From NCBI GenBank assembly GCA_024206195.1, contig JAAGZO010000220.1, forward strand, positions 1-10,652: a stretch of 10,652 bases of DNA. Direction: 5' to 3'. The notes under the pieces are model-generated. The model ran no database searches and was not told the DNA's origin. It worked only from the letters and a program-made list of their open reading frames with translations. Both the position numbers and the translations under genes were made by a program. Each line of letters begins with the position of its first letter. The first letter of the stretch is position 1. Source of the stretch: a bacterium. GTDB lineage: Archaea > Nanoarchaeota > Nanoarchaeia > Woesearchaeales > UBA10216. Shown in pieces: positions 1-4,726 of the stretch.

Positions 1-171
1 GAGCGCAATAGGCTACCTGAGCGCAGACCCACTCAATACTGGGAGCCTTTTAACCATTGGAAATATGAATCTGAGCGGCCATTTCGCAGGTATTCTTTGA
101 ATAGCATAGACCGAATGAAGCCAGTATGGTTGGGAGGGTCTGAGGTTGTTTTTTCGAGTAGAAATTTTTAA
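1..171 (+). CDS. C-terminal end of an unrecognised protein (5' end outside window)
   Basis: Frame 1 is open from the first base to a TAA at 169-171, giving 56 residues with no start inside the open part that would be preferred over read-in from the left. The residues are basic and aromatic (many R, W, Y and F; it ends in SSRNF). I recognise no domain. It is somewhat richer in GC than the genes that follow. It is followed by a 32-base gap and the next Shine-Dalgarno sequence. It is probably the tail of an upstream phage gene, but an open frame of this size could be chance. Confidence 0.4.
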   Translation, partial: ERNRLPERRPTQYWEPFNHWKYESERPFRRYSLNSIDRMKPVWLGGSEVVFSSRNF

Positions 172-178
172 TGTTAAG

Positions 179-191
179 AGTTGATTAAATA
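179..191 (+). repeat. 13-bp direct repeat, left copy
   Basis: AGTTGATTAAATA lies just upstream of the small gene at 204 and partly abuts its Shine-Dalgarno sequence. An identical copy is at 448-460, directly after that gene's stop codon. The gene and one repeat copy form a 269-base unit. Confidence 0.8.
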
Positions 192-203
192 AAGGAGAAA
201 GAG

Positions 204-446
204 ATGATTGTAAAAGAATTGATAGAAAAATTAAAAGAAATAGATAGTGAAGCTGAAGTTTATTGTTTATGGGATGGCGCTTTGAGGTCTACAATAGATC
301 ATGCTTACATAGGTAAAACAGGAGCATGTGTTTTAGCTGATGAGGGTGAGGTAGCTTATGATGAAGCTGCTAGACCAGTTGATGCGCCAAGCGTTATAGA
401 CAACCCATATTGGCAAACGCCATATACAACAGGAAAGCACTATTAA
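204..446 (+). CDS. Small acidic phage protein of unknown function (80 aa)
   Basis: It starts at an ATG behind a strong Shine-Dalgarno sequence (AAAGGAGA, about 191-199). The N-terminus IVKELIEKLKEIDSEAEV forms a predicted amphipathic helix. It is followed by YCLWDGALRSTIDHAYIG and an acidic strand-rich section (VLADEGEVAYD), ending in a short hydrophilic tail (GKHY). From memory this resembles small conserved hypothetical proteins in the accessory regions of Gram-negative phages. No function is known to me. The gene is bracketed by a perfect 13-bp direct repeat, which suggests it is a separately inserted cassette. It has no signal peptide or membrane segment and is probably cytoplasmic. Confidence 0.75.
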   Translation: MIVKELIEKLKEIDSEAEVYCLWDGALRSTIDHAYIGKTGACVLADEGEVAYDEAARPVDAPSVIDNPYWQTPYTTGKHY

Positions 447-447
447 T

Positions 448-460
448 AGTTGATTAAATA
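448..460 (+). repeat. 13-bp direct repeat, right copy
   Basis: AGTTGATTAAATA is identical to 179-191 and begins one base after the stop codon of the gene at 204-446. The pair may mark the ends of an inserted cassette or be sites of recombination. Regulatory reuse is also possible, because TTAAGA-type motifs lie near both copies. Confidence 0.8.
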
Positions 461-490
461 GCTGATATAAACGATACTACTTATTAATGA

Positions 491-519
491 TTGTTAAGAC
501 TTAAGAAAGGGAGTATAAT
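491..519 (+). promoter_or_regulatory. Near-consensus sigma-70 promoter with a palindrome in its spacer
   Basis: TTGTTA (491-496) is separated by 17 bases from a perfect TATAAT (514-519). The expected transcription start, about 7 bases downstream, falls on the A of the ATG at 526, so the message would be leaderless or nearly so. The spacer holds TTAAG-A-CTTAA (494-504), a perfect 11-bp inverted repeat that can also be read as two TTAAGA direct repeats. It sits where a bound repressor would block polymerase, so it is a candidate autoregulatory operator for the ribbon-helix-helix protein encoded next. Confidence 0.65.
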
Positions 520-525
520 CAGATT

Positions 526-675
526 ATGAAAAAAGATACTAAAAAGAAAGATGTTAAAAAGCCTGTTGGTGTAGCAATGACTGACAGCCTTAAGGCTAGA
601 GTTCAAGCTGCTGCTGAAAAAGACGGTAGATCAGTAAGTGATTATGTATGCAGAGTACTTGAGCAGAGCGTTTAA
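526..675 (+). CDS. Ribbon-helix-helix (Arc/CopG-type) DNA-binding protein, 49 aa
   Basis: After a lysine-rich arm (residues 1-12) the protein reads KKPVGVAMTDSLKARVQAA, then AEKDGRSVSDYVCRVLEQSV. This is the pattern of an RHH fold: a short strand (about 13-18), helix A (about 20-31), a turn with DGRS, and helix B (about 36-47). RHH proteins bind DNA as dimers through the paired N-terminal strands and often repress their own promoters. A Shine-Dalgarno-like GGGAG lies 12 bases before the ATG, slightly far, and would serve only read-through transcripts. The dedicated promoter would start transcription at or near the ATG. An internal ATG (codon 18) would destroy the strand, so the first ATG is preferred. 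Confidence 0.75.
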   Translation: MKKDTKKKDVKKPVGVAMTDSLKARVQAAAEKDGRSVSDYVCRVLEQSV

Positions 676-680
676 AATAA

Positions 681-710
681 GCCCCATTATCGACTTGCAG
701 GTCTAGGGGC
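681..710 (+). other. Imperfect hairpin between the RHH gene and the replication gene
   Basis: GCCCC (681-685) pairs with GGGGC (706-710). A small inner stem GAC/GTC (692-694 with 701-703) encloses the loop TTGCAG. No U-run follows, so it does not look like a standard intrinsic terminator. It could be an attenuator or an RNA-stability element, or chance. Confidence 0.3.
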
Positions 711-741
711 ATAACACACATGAACAGGAATAGTATAACTT

Positions 742-1449
742 ATGGCTAGAATCCGCACAATAAAACCTGAATTTTTCACCTCTGAGAGTATTATAGAGCT
801 TGAGCCTTTAGCCAGACTCTTTTTTATTGCGCTTTGGTGTGAGGCTGATAGAGAGGGCAGGTTAGCATGGAAGCCAAAGACGTTAAAATATAGATACCTT
901 CCTGCTGATAATGTCAATATAGAATCAATTGCTGATAGTCTTATAGAGCAAGATTTAATTATTTTATACACGCATGATGATGATGATTATTGTCAGGTAA
1001 CAGGATTTGATAAGCATCAAGTGGTTAATAACAGGGAACGTCAAAGTAGCATCACGCCATTTAATGATGACGCGTGTGTGACGCGTGAAAGAGGCGAGAA
1101 AGCGGAAGGAAGGAAGGAAAGGAATGGAAAGGAAGGAATGGAAAGGAAAGGAACTTGTGATTATATACCTTTTGAAGACTTCTGGAATATATGGCCAAAA
1201 AAGACAGCTAAGAAAGATGCTGAGAAAGCATGGAAAAAGGCAAAGGTAGAAACAGAGGCTTGGTTGCTTATTGAGAAACACTTAACAACTGCTTATCTAT
1301 CAACTGAGGTTAAATTTATCCCAAACCCTGCTACGTATATAAACGGACAGAGATGGAATGATGAGATAGCACCTATTAACCAACAACAAGCAATTGAACC
1401 TGGTTTTATCGAGCAGCATATGAGTAGAGATTGGGCAGATAACCTATAA
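742..1449 (+). CDS. Phage replication protein (winged-helix, lambda O/DnaT-like organiser)
   Basis: The N-terminus MARIRTIKPEFFTSESIIEL and PLARLFFIALWCEADREGRL is the signature start of a large family of phage replication proteins with a winged-helix DNA-binding domain (about residues 1-95, ending near FDKHQVVNNRE). A low-complexity basic linker (about 108-138) follows. The C-terminal block has FEDFWNIWPKK, AEKAWKK and KFIPNPATYINGQRWNDE (about 144-208), which in this family is thought to contact the host replisome or helicase loader. Length (235 aa) is normal. The expected role is to bind the phage origin and recruit host helicase. The DNA coding for the linker contains two sets of tandem repeats that could be the origin itself. 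The Shine-Dalgarno sequence is weak (AGGAA at about 726-730). Confidence 0.85.
   Translation: MARIRTIKPEFFTSESIIELEPLARLFFIALWCEADREGRLAWKPKTLKYRYLPADNVNIESIADSLIEQDLIILYTHDDDDYCQVTGFDKHQVVNNRERQSSITPFNDDACVTRERGEKAEGRKERNGKEGMERKGTCDYIPFEDFWNIWPKKTAKKDAEKAWKKAKVETEAWLLIEKHLTTAYLSTEVKFIPNPATYINGQRWNDEIAPINQQQAIEPGFIEQHMSRDWADNL
1068..1148 (+). repeat. Tandem repeats inside the replication gene; candidate replication origin
   Basis: TGACGCGTG occurs at 1068-1076 and 1079-1087, an 11-bp period with a palindromic ACGCGT core. Next comes a purine-only run with four GGAA units (1104-1119), then a perfect 14-bp tandem repeat GGAATGGAAAGGAA (1121-1134 and 1135-1148). Neither period is a multiple of three, so the copies encode different residues. 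This means the repetition is in the DNA and is not imposed by the protein. In lambdoid phages the origin iterons lie within the replication-initiator gene. That parallel supports the origin idea; it is inference. Confidence 0.5.
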
Positions 1450-1459
1450 GGGGTAAATG

Positions 1460-1888
1460 ATGAAAACAGACAACAGCGAAACGCTAAAGCTATTTGAAGA
1501 TTTTAGCGAAGATGGAGCGCCACTGGTATTTATAGGTGCTGCTTATGAATGCGGCTCATCTGTAACATTTGGGCACAATAAATATAACAATTGGATTAAT
1601 GCCATAAATGATTATATAAGCCAGCTAACCAAGGAAAAAGAAGCACTAGAGGCGCGTGTTAATCCTTGGGTGAGTGTTGATGATAGATTGCCTGAAGAAA
1701 GCGGGATATATCTTGCTTGCTCTACAAAAGATGGAAGAAGTTATCCTGAAAATATCTTTGAATTCATGTGTGCTTTTGATGCTGAAGCAAAAGATGGTGA
1801 ATCTAAATGGCAGCATTCAAGTGGATTTTATGATAACGGTATTACGCATTGGCTTAATATCCCATCACCACCAAAAGAAGGGGAATAG
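1460..1888 (+). CDS. DUF551-containing phage protein (142 aa)
   Basis: Two adjacent ATGs (1457 and 1460) are possible. The second is better spaced (6 bases) from the AGGGG at 1449-1453, so it is chosen. The N-terminal half is unrecognised and has a short helical stretch (NDYISQLTKEKEALEAR). The C-terminal half has the DUF551 pattern: NPWVSVDDRLPEESGIYLAC, a variable middle with aromatic and acidic residues, then ITHWLNIPSPPKEGE. DUF551 proteins are common in accessory regions of Gram-negative phages. Their function is unknown; they often appear fused behind unrelated N-terminal parts, as here. The gene begins 11 bases after the replication gene, and the next gene begins 3 bases after it, so all are likely co-transcribed. 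Confidence 0.8.
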   Translation: MKTDNSETLKLFEDFSEDGAPLVFIGAAYECGSSVTFGHNKYNNWINAINDYISQLTKEKEALEARVNPWVSVDDRLPEESGIYLACSTKDGRSYPENIFEFMCAFDAEAKDGESKWQHSSGFYDNGITHWLNIPSPPKEGE

Positions 1889-1890
1889 AT

Positions 1891-2118
1891 ATGAGTGAAG
1901 AAAATAGATATTTGTATCATTATCATGCAAGTTATGAAATGGATGGGAAAGTAGTTAATTGGGATGGCGTAGCAAAGCTTGTTAATAGAATTGTTGATCA
2001 AAGTGATTTGCACAAACTAAAACAATTAATTGAATTTGATAAGTGGGAAATTATGACCATGAAAAGCTTGTCATATTTAGGTAGGGAAATTGATTCAACC
2101 AAAGACAAGGATAAATAA
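1891..2118 (+). CDS. Small YLYHYHA-type phage protein, unknown function (75 aa)
   Basis: It begins two bases after the previous stop, behind AAGGGG (about 1878-1883). The sequence starts MSEENRYLYHYHASYEMDGK, then has VVNWDGVAKLVNRIVDQSDLHKLKQLIE and a C-terminal strand KWEIMTMKSLSYLG. The YLYHYHA start followed by a mixed alpha/beta domain ending in SLSYLG matches, from memory, a family of hypothetical phage proteins in Gram-negative hosts. Biochemistry is unknown. It is the last gene before the structured RNA region, and its lysine-rich tail (STKDKDK) is probably flexible. Confidence 0.75.
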   Translation: MSEENRYLYHYHASYEMDGKVVNWDGVAKLVNRIVDQSDLHKLKQLIEFDKWEIMTMKSLSYLGREIDSTKDKDK

Positions 2119-2126
2119 CAAACCTG

Positions 2127-2135
2127 TGCTACAAT
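2127..2135 (+). promoter_or_regulatory. Extended -10 promoter ahead of the C4-like RNA
   Basis: TG-C-TACAAT matches the extended -10 form TGnTAnAAT. No good -35 is seen at the right distance (AAGGAT at 2107-2112), as is common for extended -10 promoters. The predicted start near 2141-2143 coincides with the first stem of the folded RNA downstream, which supports its use. Confidence 0.55.
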
Positions 2136-2137
2136 GA

Positions 2138-2195
2138 AATTGCTGGCATGGTGAAAGCCCAAAATAAGTTACCTTGATTACTTATCCAGCACCGA
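2138..2195 (+). ncRNA. C4-like antisense RNA candidate
   Basis: The outer stem is TGCTGG (2141-2146) with CCAGCA (2186-2191). Immediately inside its 3' arm is a second perfect 6-bp stem, ATAAGT (2164-2169) with ACTTAT (2180-2185). A weak small hairpin around GGTGAAAGCC (2150-2159) fills the 5' side, so the whole forms a three-way junction. The loop of the second stem (2170-2179, TACCTTGATT) is perfectly complementary over 8 bases to AATCAAGG at 2203-2210. Its TACCT is also complementary to AGGTA at the ribosome-binding site of the next gene (2236-2240). C4 RNAs of phages P1/P7 and relatives have this kind of layout: an upstream promoter, a small multi-stem RNA, and loops antisense to a nearby downstream ribosome-binding region. 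The family name is from memory of that layout. A cis-acting pseudoknot is the main alternative. Confidence 0.55.
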
Positions 2196-2202
2196 ATTAA
2201 AA

Positions 2203-2213
2203 AATCAAGGCGG
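2203..2213 (+). promoter_or_regulatory. Probable target site of the upstream RNA loop
   Basis: AATCAAGGCGG contains an AAGG Shine-Dalgarno-like core. Its first 8 bases are the exact reverse complement of the loop CCTTGATT at 2172-2179. No ATG follows at usable distance, so it either acts on transcription or leader folding or serves a very short non-ATG leader. The true ribosome site of the next gene (GAGG at 2235-2238) lies 22 bases further on. Confidence 0.45.
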
Positions 2214-2245
2214 TTAATAAATTTTTAAAACATCGAGGTATTACC

Positions 2246-2878
2246 ATGTATAGAACAATCGAAAACCTATCTGAAATTTTAGAAAAACATGAACTTTGGT
2301 TAAATGATGAAGAGGGTGGCGAGAAAGCCGATCTCAGCTATGCCAATCTCCGCTATGCCGATCTCAGCTATGCCAATCTCCGCTATGCCGATCTCAGCTA
2401 TGCCAATCTCCGCTATGCCGATCTCAGCTCTGCCAATCTCCCCTATGCCAATCTCAGCTCTGCCAATCTCCCCTATGCCAATCTCAGCTCTGCCAATCTC
2501 CGCTATGCCGATCTCAGCTCTGCCAATCTCCGCTCTGCCAATCTCAGCTCTGCCAATCTCCCCTATGCCAATCTCAGCTCTGCCAATCTCCGCTCTGCCA
2601 ATCTCAGCTCTGCCAATGGCGCATATTGCAATTATCTAAACTCAATATTTCTGGATGAATACCCAATCACATATACAGCAGAAGTCATGCAGATAGGCTG
2701 TGAAAAACATACTATTGAAGAGTGGGGAGAATTTGACGATACGCGCATTCTTGAGATGGATGGTAAAACAGCTTTGAAGTTTTGGCGTAAATACAAAGAC
2801 TTTATTTTTCAGGCTATAGAGTTGAGTTCAGCCAAGCCGACTGGTTATGTTGAAGACAAGGATAAAGGCAATGACTGA
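2246..2878 (+). CDS. Pentapeptide-repeat protein (210 aa)
   Basis: Residues 1-27 form a short helical, acidic lead. Residues 28-127 are twenty tandem pentapeptides of A(N/D)LxX type (ADLSY, ANLRY, ANLSS, ANLPY), with the last one degenerate (ANGAY). Such repeats fold into a right-handed quadrilateral beta-helix. The C-terminal 83 residues form a separate domain (FLDEYPITYTAEVMQIGCEK, TIEEWGEFDD, ILEMDGKTALKFWRKYKDFI) that I recall from other phage pentapeptide proteins. Its function is unknown; some pentapeptide proteins mimic DNA and bind gyrase, but nothing here proves that. The start ATG has GAGG 7 bases upstream. Its leader is the likely target of the C4-like RNA. The coding repeat is richer in GC than its neighbours. 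Confidence 0.85.
   Translation: MYRTIENLSEILEKHELWLNDEEGGEKADLSYANLRYADLSYANLRYADLSYANLRYADLSSANLPYANLSSANLPYANLSSANLRYADLSSANLRSANLSSANLPYANLSSANLRSANLSSANGAYCNYLNSIFLDEYPITYTAEVMQIGCEKHTIEEWGEFDDTRILEMDGKTALKFWRKYKDFIFQAIELSSAKPTGYVEDKDKGND
2327..2611 (+). repeat. Nineteen tandem 15-bp coding repeats
   Basis: A 15-base unit of the form GCCAATCTCCGCTAT or GCCGATCTCAGCTAT is repeated without interruption. The first six units are three exact copies of a 30-base double unit (2327-2416). Later units vary at a few positions (CGC/CCC/AGC and TAT/TCT). The near-identity at DNA level points to recent expansion by slippage or recombination. Confidence 0.95.
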
Positions 2879-3167
2879 CTATAACAAGATGACAGACTTT
2901 GAGATTAATAAATTGGTGGCTGAAAGCTTAGGTTTTAGTGACCCCAATGAAGAATATGATGGCACGATTGATTACTGCAACTCATGGAATGACATTGGCC
3001 CTATAATTAAAGAGTATAAAATATCAATTAATTATTTACCATGTACTAATCATTGGTCAGCTTGTGACGGGCATGATTCTCAAATATATGCCATAGAAAA
3101 AGACAGCCCCAAACGAGCCGCTGCAATAGTATTTTTAAAGATGACACAAACAAAAGATAAGAGGTGA
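2871..3167 (+). CDS. NinX/DUF2591-like phage protein (98 aa)
   Basis: The chosen start gives MTDYNKMTDFEINKLVAESL, overlapping the previous gene by 8 bases, with AAGG about 10 bases upstream. An in-frame ATG at 2847 is possible but lacks a ribosome site and deepens the overlap. Family signatures are the N-terminal DFEINKxVAE, the middle DYCNSWNDIGPIIKEYKISINY, a conserved W (HWSA), and the C-terminal SPKRAAAIVFLKM. These match the DUF2591 family, to which lambdoid NinX belongs, as I remember it. The biochemical role is unknown. These genes typically sit among replication-linked accessory genes, as this one does. Confidence 0.75.
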   Translation: MTDYNKMTDFEINKLVAESLGFSDPNEEYDGTIDYCNSWNDIGPIIKEYKISINYLPCTNHWSACDGHDSQIYAIEKDSPKRAAAIVFLKMTQTKDKR

Positions 3168-3171
3168 TTTT

Positions 3172-3459
3172 ATGGATAAAGTATACGAGTTAGTTTTTTT
3201 AAACTTTGATGACATGTATTTTTCATGTGGTTTATTTAAAACTTTTGAAGAAGTAGAGGCATATATAAAAATCGGAATAGAATCAGGTGAATCTATCGCT
3301 TGGGATTCTGATGTATGCGATCAGGAAAGACTAGAAATAATCGAATACTCTTTTGGTACTGGCGATAATTTAAGAAAAGTCATCAAAGAAGTAACTAGAG
3401 AATACGTTTTTGCAGGAGAAGATGACGACGACGGCGAATGGAAAATTATTGAGGGCTAA
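3172..3459 (+). CDS. Small acidic protein of unknown function (95 aa)
   Basis: It has a strong ribosome site AAGAGGTGAT ending about 6 bases before the ATG, only 4 bases after the previous stop. It starts with a strand (KVYELVFLNF), then YFSCGLFKTFEEVEAYIKIGI (strand-turn-helix), and ends in a very acidic stretch, GEDDDDGEWKIIEG. The pattern of one strand, a helix introduced by TFEEVEAYI and more strands resembles small phage proteins that take in a gene-length input such as DUF1653-like folds, but I cannot assign a family. It is probably cytoplasmic. Confidence 0.7.
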   Translation: MDKVYELVFLNFDDMYFSCGLFKTFEEVEAYIKIGIESGESIAWDSDVCDQERLEIIEYSFGTGDNLRKVIKEVTREYVFAGEDDDDGEWKIIEG

Positions 3460-3462
3460 CCA

Positions 3463-3516
3463 ATGAACATAAAAGAACAGCTATCAACCATACAAGACAG
3501 TAACAGCACAGAGTAG
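3463..3516 (+). CDS. Micro-ORF, 17 aa, possible gene remnant
   Basis: MNIKEQLSTIQDSNSTE starts behind GAGGG (about 3450-3454) and ends 8 bases before the next ATG. It shares the 11-mer ACAGCTATCAA (3477-3487), and a preceding TAACCA, with another micro-ORF at 3910. It may be what is left of a deleted gene, or a leader peptide that keeps ribosomes close to the next start. It may also be untranslated linker. Confidence 0.3.
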   Translation: MNIKEQLSTIQDSNSTE

Positions 3517-3524
3517 AGGCGATT

Positions 3525-3893
3525 ATGAATATAGGCGAGAAGTATAAAAAGGCGTATCCGTTTATTCATTGGGTGAATGACTTCTATACATTTGATGGAC
3601 AGGTTGATACTGATGAGGGTTGGTCGGGTGGATGTAATAAAGAGGAAGAAGCTTTTGAGGGTTATCATGGTGTTTCATATTCATGTGATGGTGAGGGTTT
3701 TATAGAGTATGAAATTCTGGCAGTAGTTGAAATGCCGAGAAGATACCAAGACAGGGTGATTTATTGCGTTGAATTAACTGATCCTGATGGTGGAGTTAAG
3801 AAAAAATCAACAGCTTACATGGTAACAAAAAGTAAGTTTCAGGAATGGATTGATAGATTTCATACGTCATATCCGTTTGATTATGATTATTAA
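3525..3893 (+). CDS. Phage protein of unknown function (122 aa)
   Basis: The ATG follows TAGAGGCGATT, a good ribosome site. The N-terminus (MNIGEKYKKAYPFIHW) leads into an aromatic, acidic domain with GWSGGCNKEEEAF and YSCDGEGFIEYEILAVVEM. The C-terminal half reads RVIYCVELTDPDGGVKKKSTAYMVTKSKFQEWIDRF. The alternating strands (YEILAVVEM, DRVIYCVELT, AYMVT) suggest a small beta-rich fold closed by a C-terminal helix. It has no membrane segment. I recall similar conserved hypotheticals in Gram-negative phages but no function. Confidence 0.75.
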   Translation: MNIGEKYKKAYPFIHWVNDFYTFDGQVDTDEGWSGGCNKEEEAFEGYHGVSYSCDGEGFIEYEILAVVEMPRRYQDRVIYCVELTDPDGGVKKKSTAYMVTKSKFQEWIDRFHTSYPFDYDY

Positions 3894-3909
3894 TTAAGGA
3901 TTAACCAAA

Positions 3910-3951
3910 ATGACTAAACAAACACAGCTATCAAACAGTGAAGAGGTGTAG
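3910..3951 (+). CDS. Micro-ORF, 13 aa, possible gene remnant
   Basis: MTKQTQLSNSEEV follows TAAGGATTAACCAAA and ends 2 bases before the next ATG. It shares ACAGCTATCAA (3924-3934) with the micro-ORF at 3463. Its end, AGTGAAGAGGTG (3937-3948), matches the end of the next gene (4131-4142). The N-terminal and C-terminal parts look like two ends of a gene with its middle removed. Translation is uncertain. Confidence 0.3.
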   Translation: MTKQTQLSNSEEV

Positions 3952-3953
3952 AT

Positions 3954-4148
3954 ATGCAATGGGAAGAAATAGAAACAAATCTTGAAAGAGCAAAAGTACC
4001 CGGTGGGTGGCTTGTGAGGACTTATACAGATGTGTTTCATTTAGATAACGGGATGTCTTCAGGTGGCGAAGGATGGGATTGGCGCGTTGCTATGACGTTT
4101 GTCCCTGATGCTAATCACGAATGGGTTATTAGTGAAGAGGTGGAGTAG
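3954..4148 (+). CDS. Small conserved phage protein, unknown function (64 aa)
   Basis: It starts with MQWEEIETNLERAKVPGGWL and continues VRTYTDVFHLDNG, then GWDWRVAMTFVPDANHEWV. From memory, the blocks VPGGWLV and WDWR(x)AMTFVPDxxHEW are characteristic of a small family of phage hypotheticals. The tryptophan-rich beta pattern suggests a small compact domain. Its ribosome site is GAAGAGGTG at 3940-3948, inside the preceding micro-ORF. The last codons (SEEVE) are coded by a 12-base segment repeated from 3937-3948. Confidence 0.75.
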   Translation: MQWEEIETNLERAKVPGGWLVRTYTDVFHLDNGMSSGGEGWDWRVAMTFVPDANHEWVISEEVE

Positions 4149-4322
4149 ATGAAAATTGAAGAAAGCAAGAAAAAAGCATTAAAGATATTAGATGCAATGA
4201 AAGGTGAATCTGATATAGAGATTTCATGTGATGATGAAGGATCAGGATGGCTTGATATTGATGGTGTCACTTTTTACTTTGACTCAGAAAAGAATATAAC
4301 GGAATCGGTAGTTCCACTTTAG
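4149..4322 (+). CDS. Small unknown protein (57 aa)
   Basis: The ATG begins on the base after the previous stop codon, with GAGGTGGAG (about 4137-4145) as ribosome site. This implies translational coupling. It starts MKIEESKKKALKILDAMKGE (a charged helix), then has short strands, IEISCDDEGSGWLDIDGVTF and YFDSEKNITESVVPL. It is a helix followed by a beta-hairpin-like part, acidic overall. No family is recognised. Confidence 0.65.
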   Translation: MKIEESKKKALKILDAMKGESDIEISCDDEGSGWLDIDGVTFYFDSEKNITESVVPL

Positions 4323-4349
4323 TTAACAGTTATAGAGGGTAAGAGAGAT

Positions 4350-4697
4350 ATGAAAGGTGATAATACTGAAGTTGAAGAAAGAGCATCAGAAAAAGCACAT
4401 GAATTATTTGAAGAGTTGATGGCATTTGGTTGTGATGCTCATTTAATTAGGCGCTATTTTCTTGAGTATGAGCAACAACTCGCAACCACCAAAGCAGAGC
4501 TTGTAAAACTCAAAACTAGGCTTGAGATAGATGAAAGATTCCCGCATATTGACGGAATAGCTGCGCGTGATGAAGAAATAAAACAGCTTGAAAGGAAATC
4601 AGACAGGCAAGAGGCAGAGCTACAAACAGCAAAGCATGATGCTGTTGTTGAGGCTGAGAAGTTAAGGCTAATAAGATATAATTCACAATGTAGTTAA
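4350..4697 (+). CDS. Coiled-coil phage protein, unknown function (115 aa)
   Basis: Residues 1-20 are acidic. A helical segment with KAHELFEELMAFGCDAHLIR follows, then a long predicted coiled coil from about residue 40 to 110 (EQQLATTKAELVKLKTRLEI ... DEEIKQLERKSDRQEAELQT). It ends SQCS. It resembles ead/Ea22-like or other accessory coiled-coil phage proteins in composition only. The ribosome site AGAGGGTAAGAGAG lies upstream. It has no signal peptide, so a spanin role is unlikely. Confidence 0.65.
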   Translation: MKGDNTEVEERASEKAHELFEELMAFGCDAHLIRRYFLEYEQQLATTKAELVKLKTRLEIDERFPHIDGIAARDEEIKQLERKSDRQEAELQTAKHDAVVEAEKLRLIRYNSQCS

Positions 4698-4726
4698 TAT
4701 AATTCATCAAGTAGTAAGGAAAGAGA

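Noticed and set aside
687..1281. Minus-strand open frames opposite the replication gene (687-971 and 964-1281)
   Set aside because: They lie antisense to a well-supported gene and their residues are biased by the purine tract; no domain or ribosome site.
1674..2013. Alternative frames across the DUF551 and YLYHYHA genes (plus 1674-1898, minus 1828-2013)
   Set aside because: They overlap recognised genes in other frames and have no family resemblance.
2327..2611. Regular repeats that might suggest a CRISPR array
   Set aside because: Units are 15 bp with no unique spacers and lie wholly within a coding pentapeptide gene.
2304..2639. Long open frame encoding repeated PISAM/PISAL
   Set aside because: It is the out-of-frame reading of the 15-bp pentapeptide repeats. 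The period is a multiple of three, so all frames lack stops; the true frame has known A(N/D)LxX repeats and a real C-terminal domain.
2847..2870. Earlier in-frame ATG for the NinX-like gene
   Set aside because: It would add eight residues not found at the conserved MTDY N-terminus and has no ribosome site; 2871 is preferred.
3456..3668. Minus-strand open frame opposite the 122-aa gene
   Set aside because: It spans a micro-ORF linker and the start of a supported gene, with no domain or ribosome site.
4698..4703. TATAAT before the 70-aa gene as a promoter
   Set aside because: No -35 at 15-19 bases and no extended TG; AT-rich background makes a chance hexamer likely.
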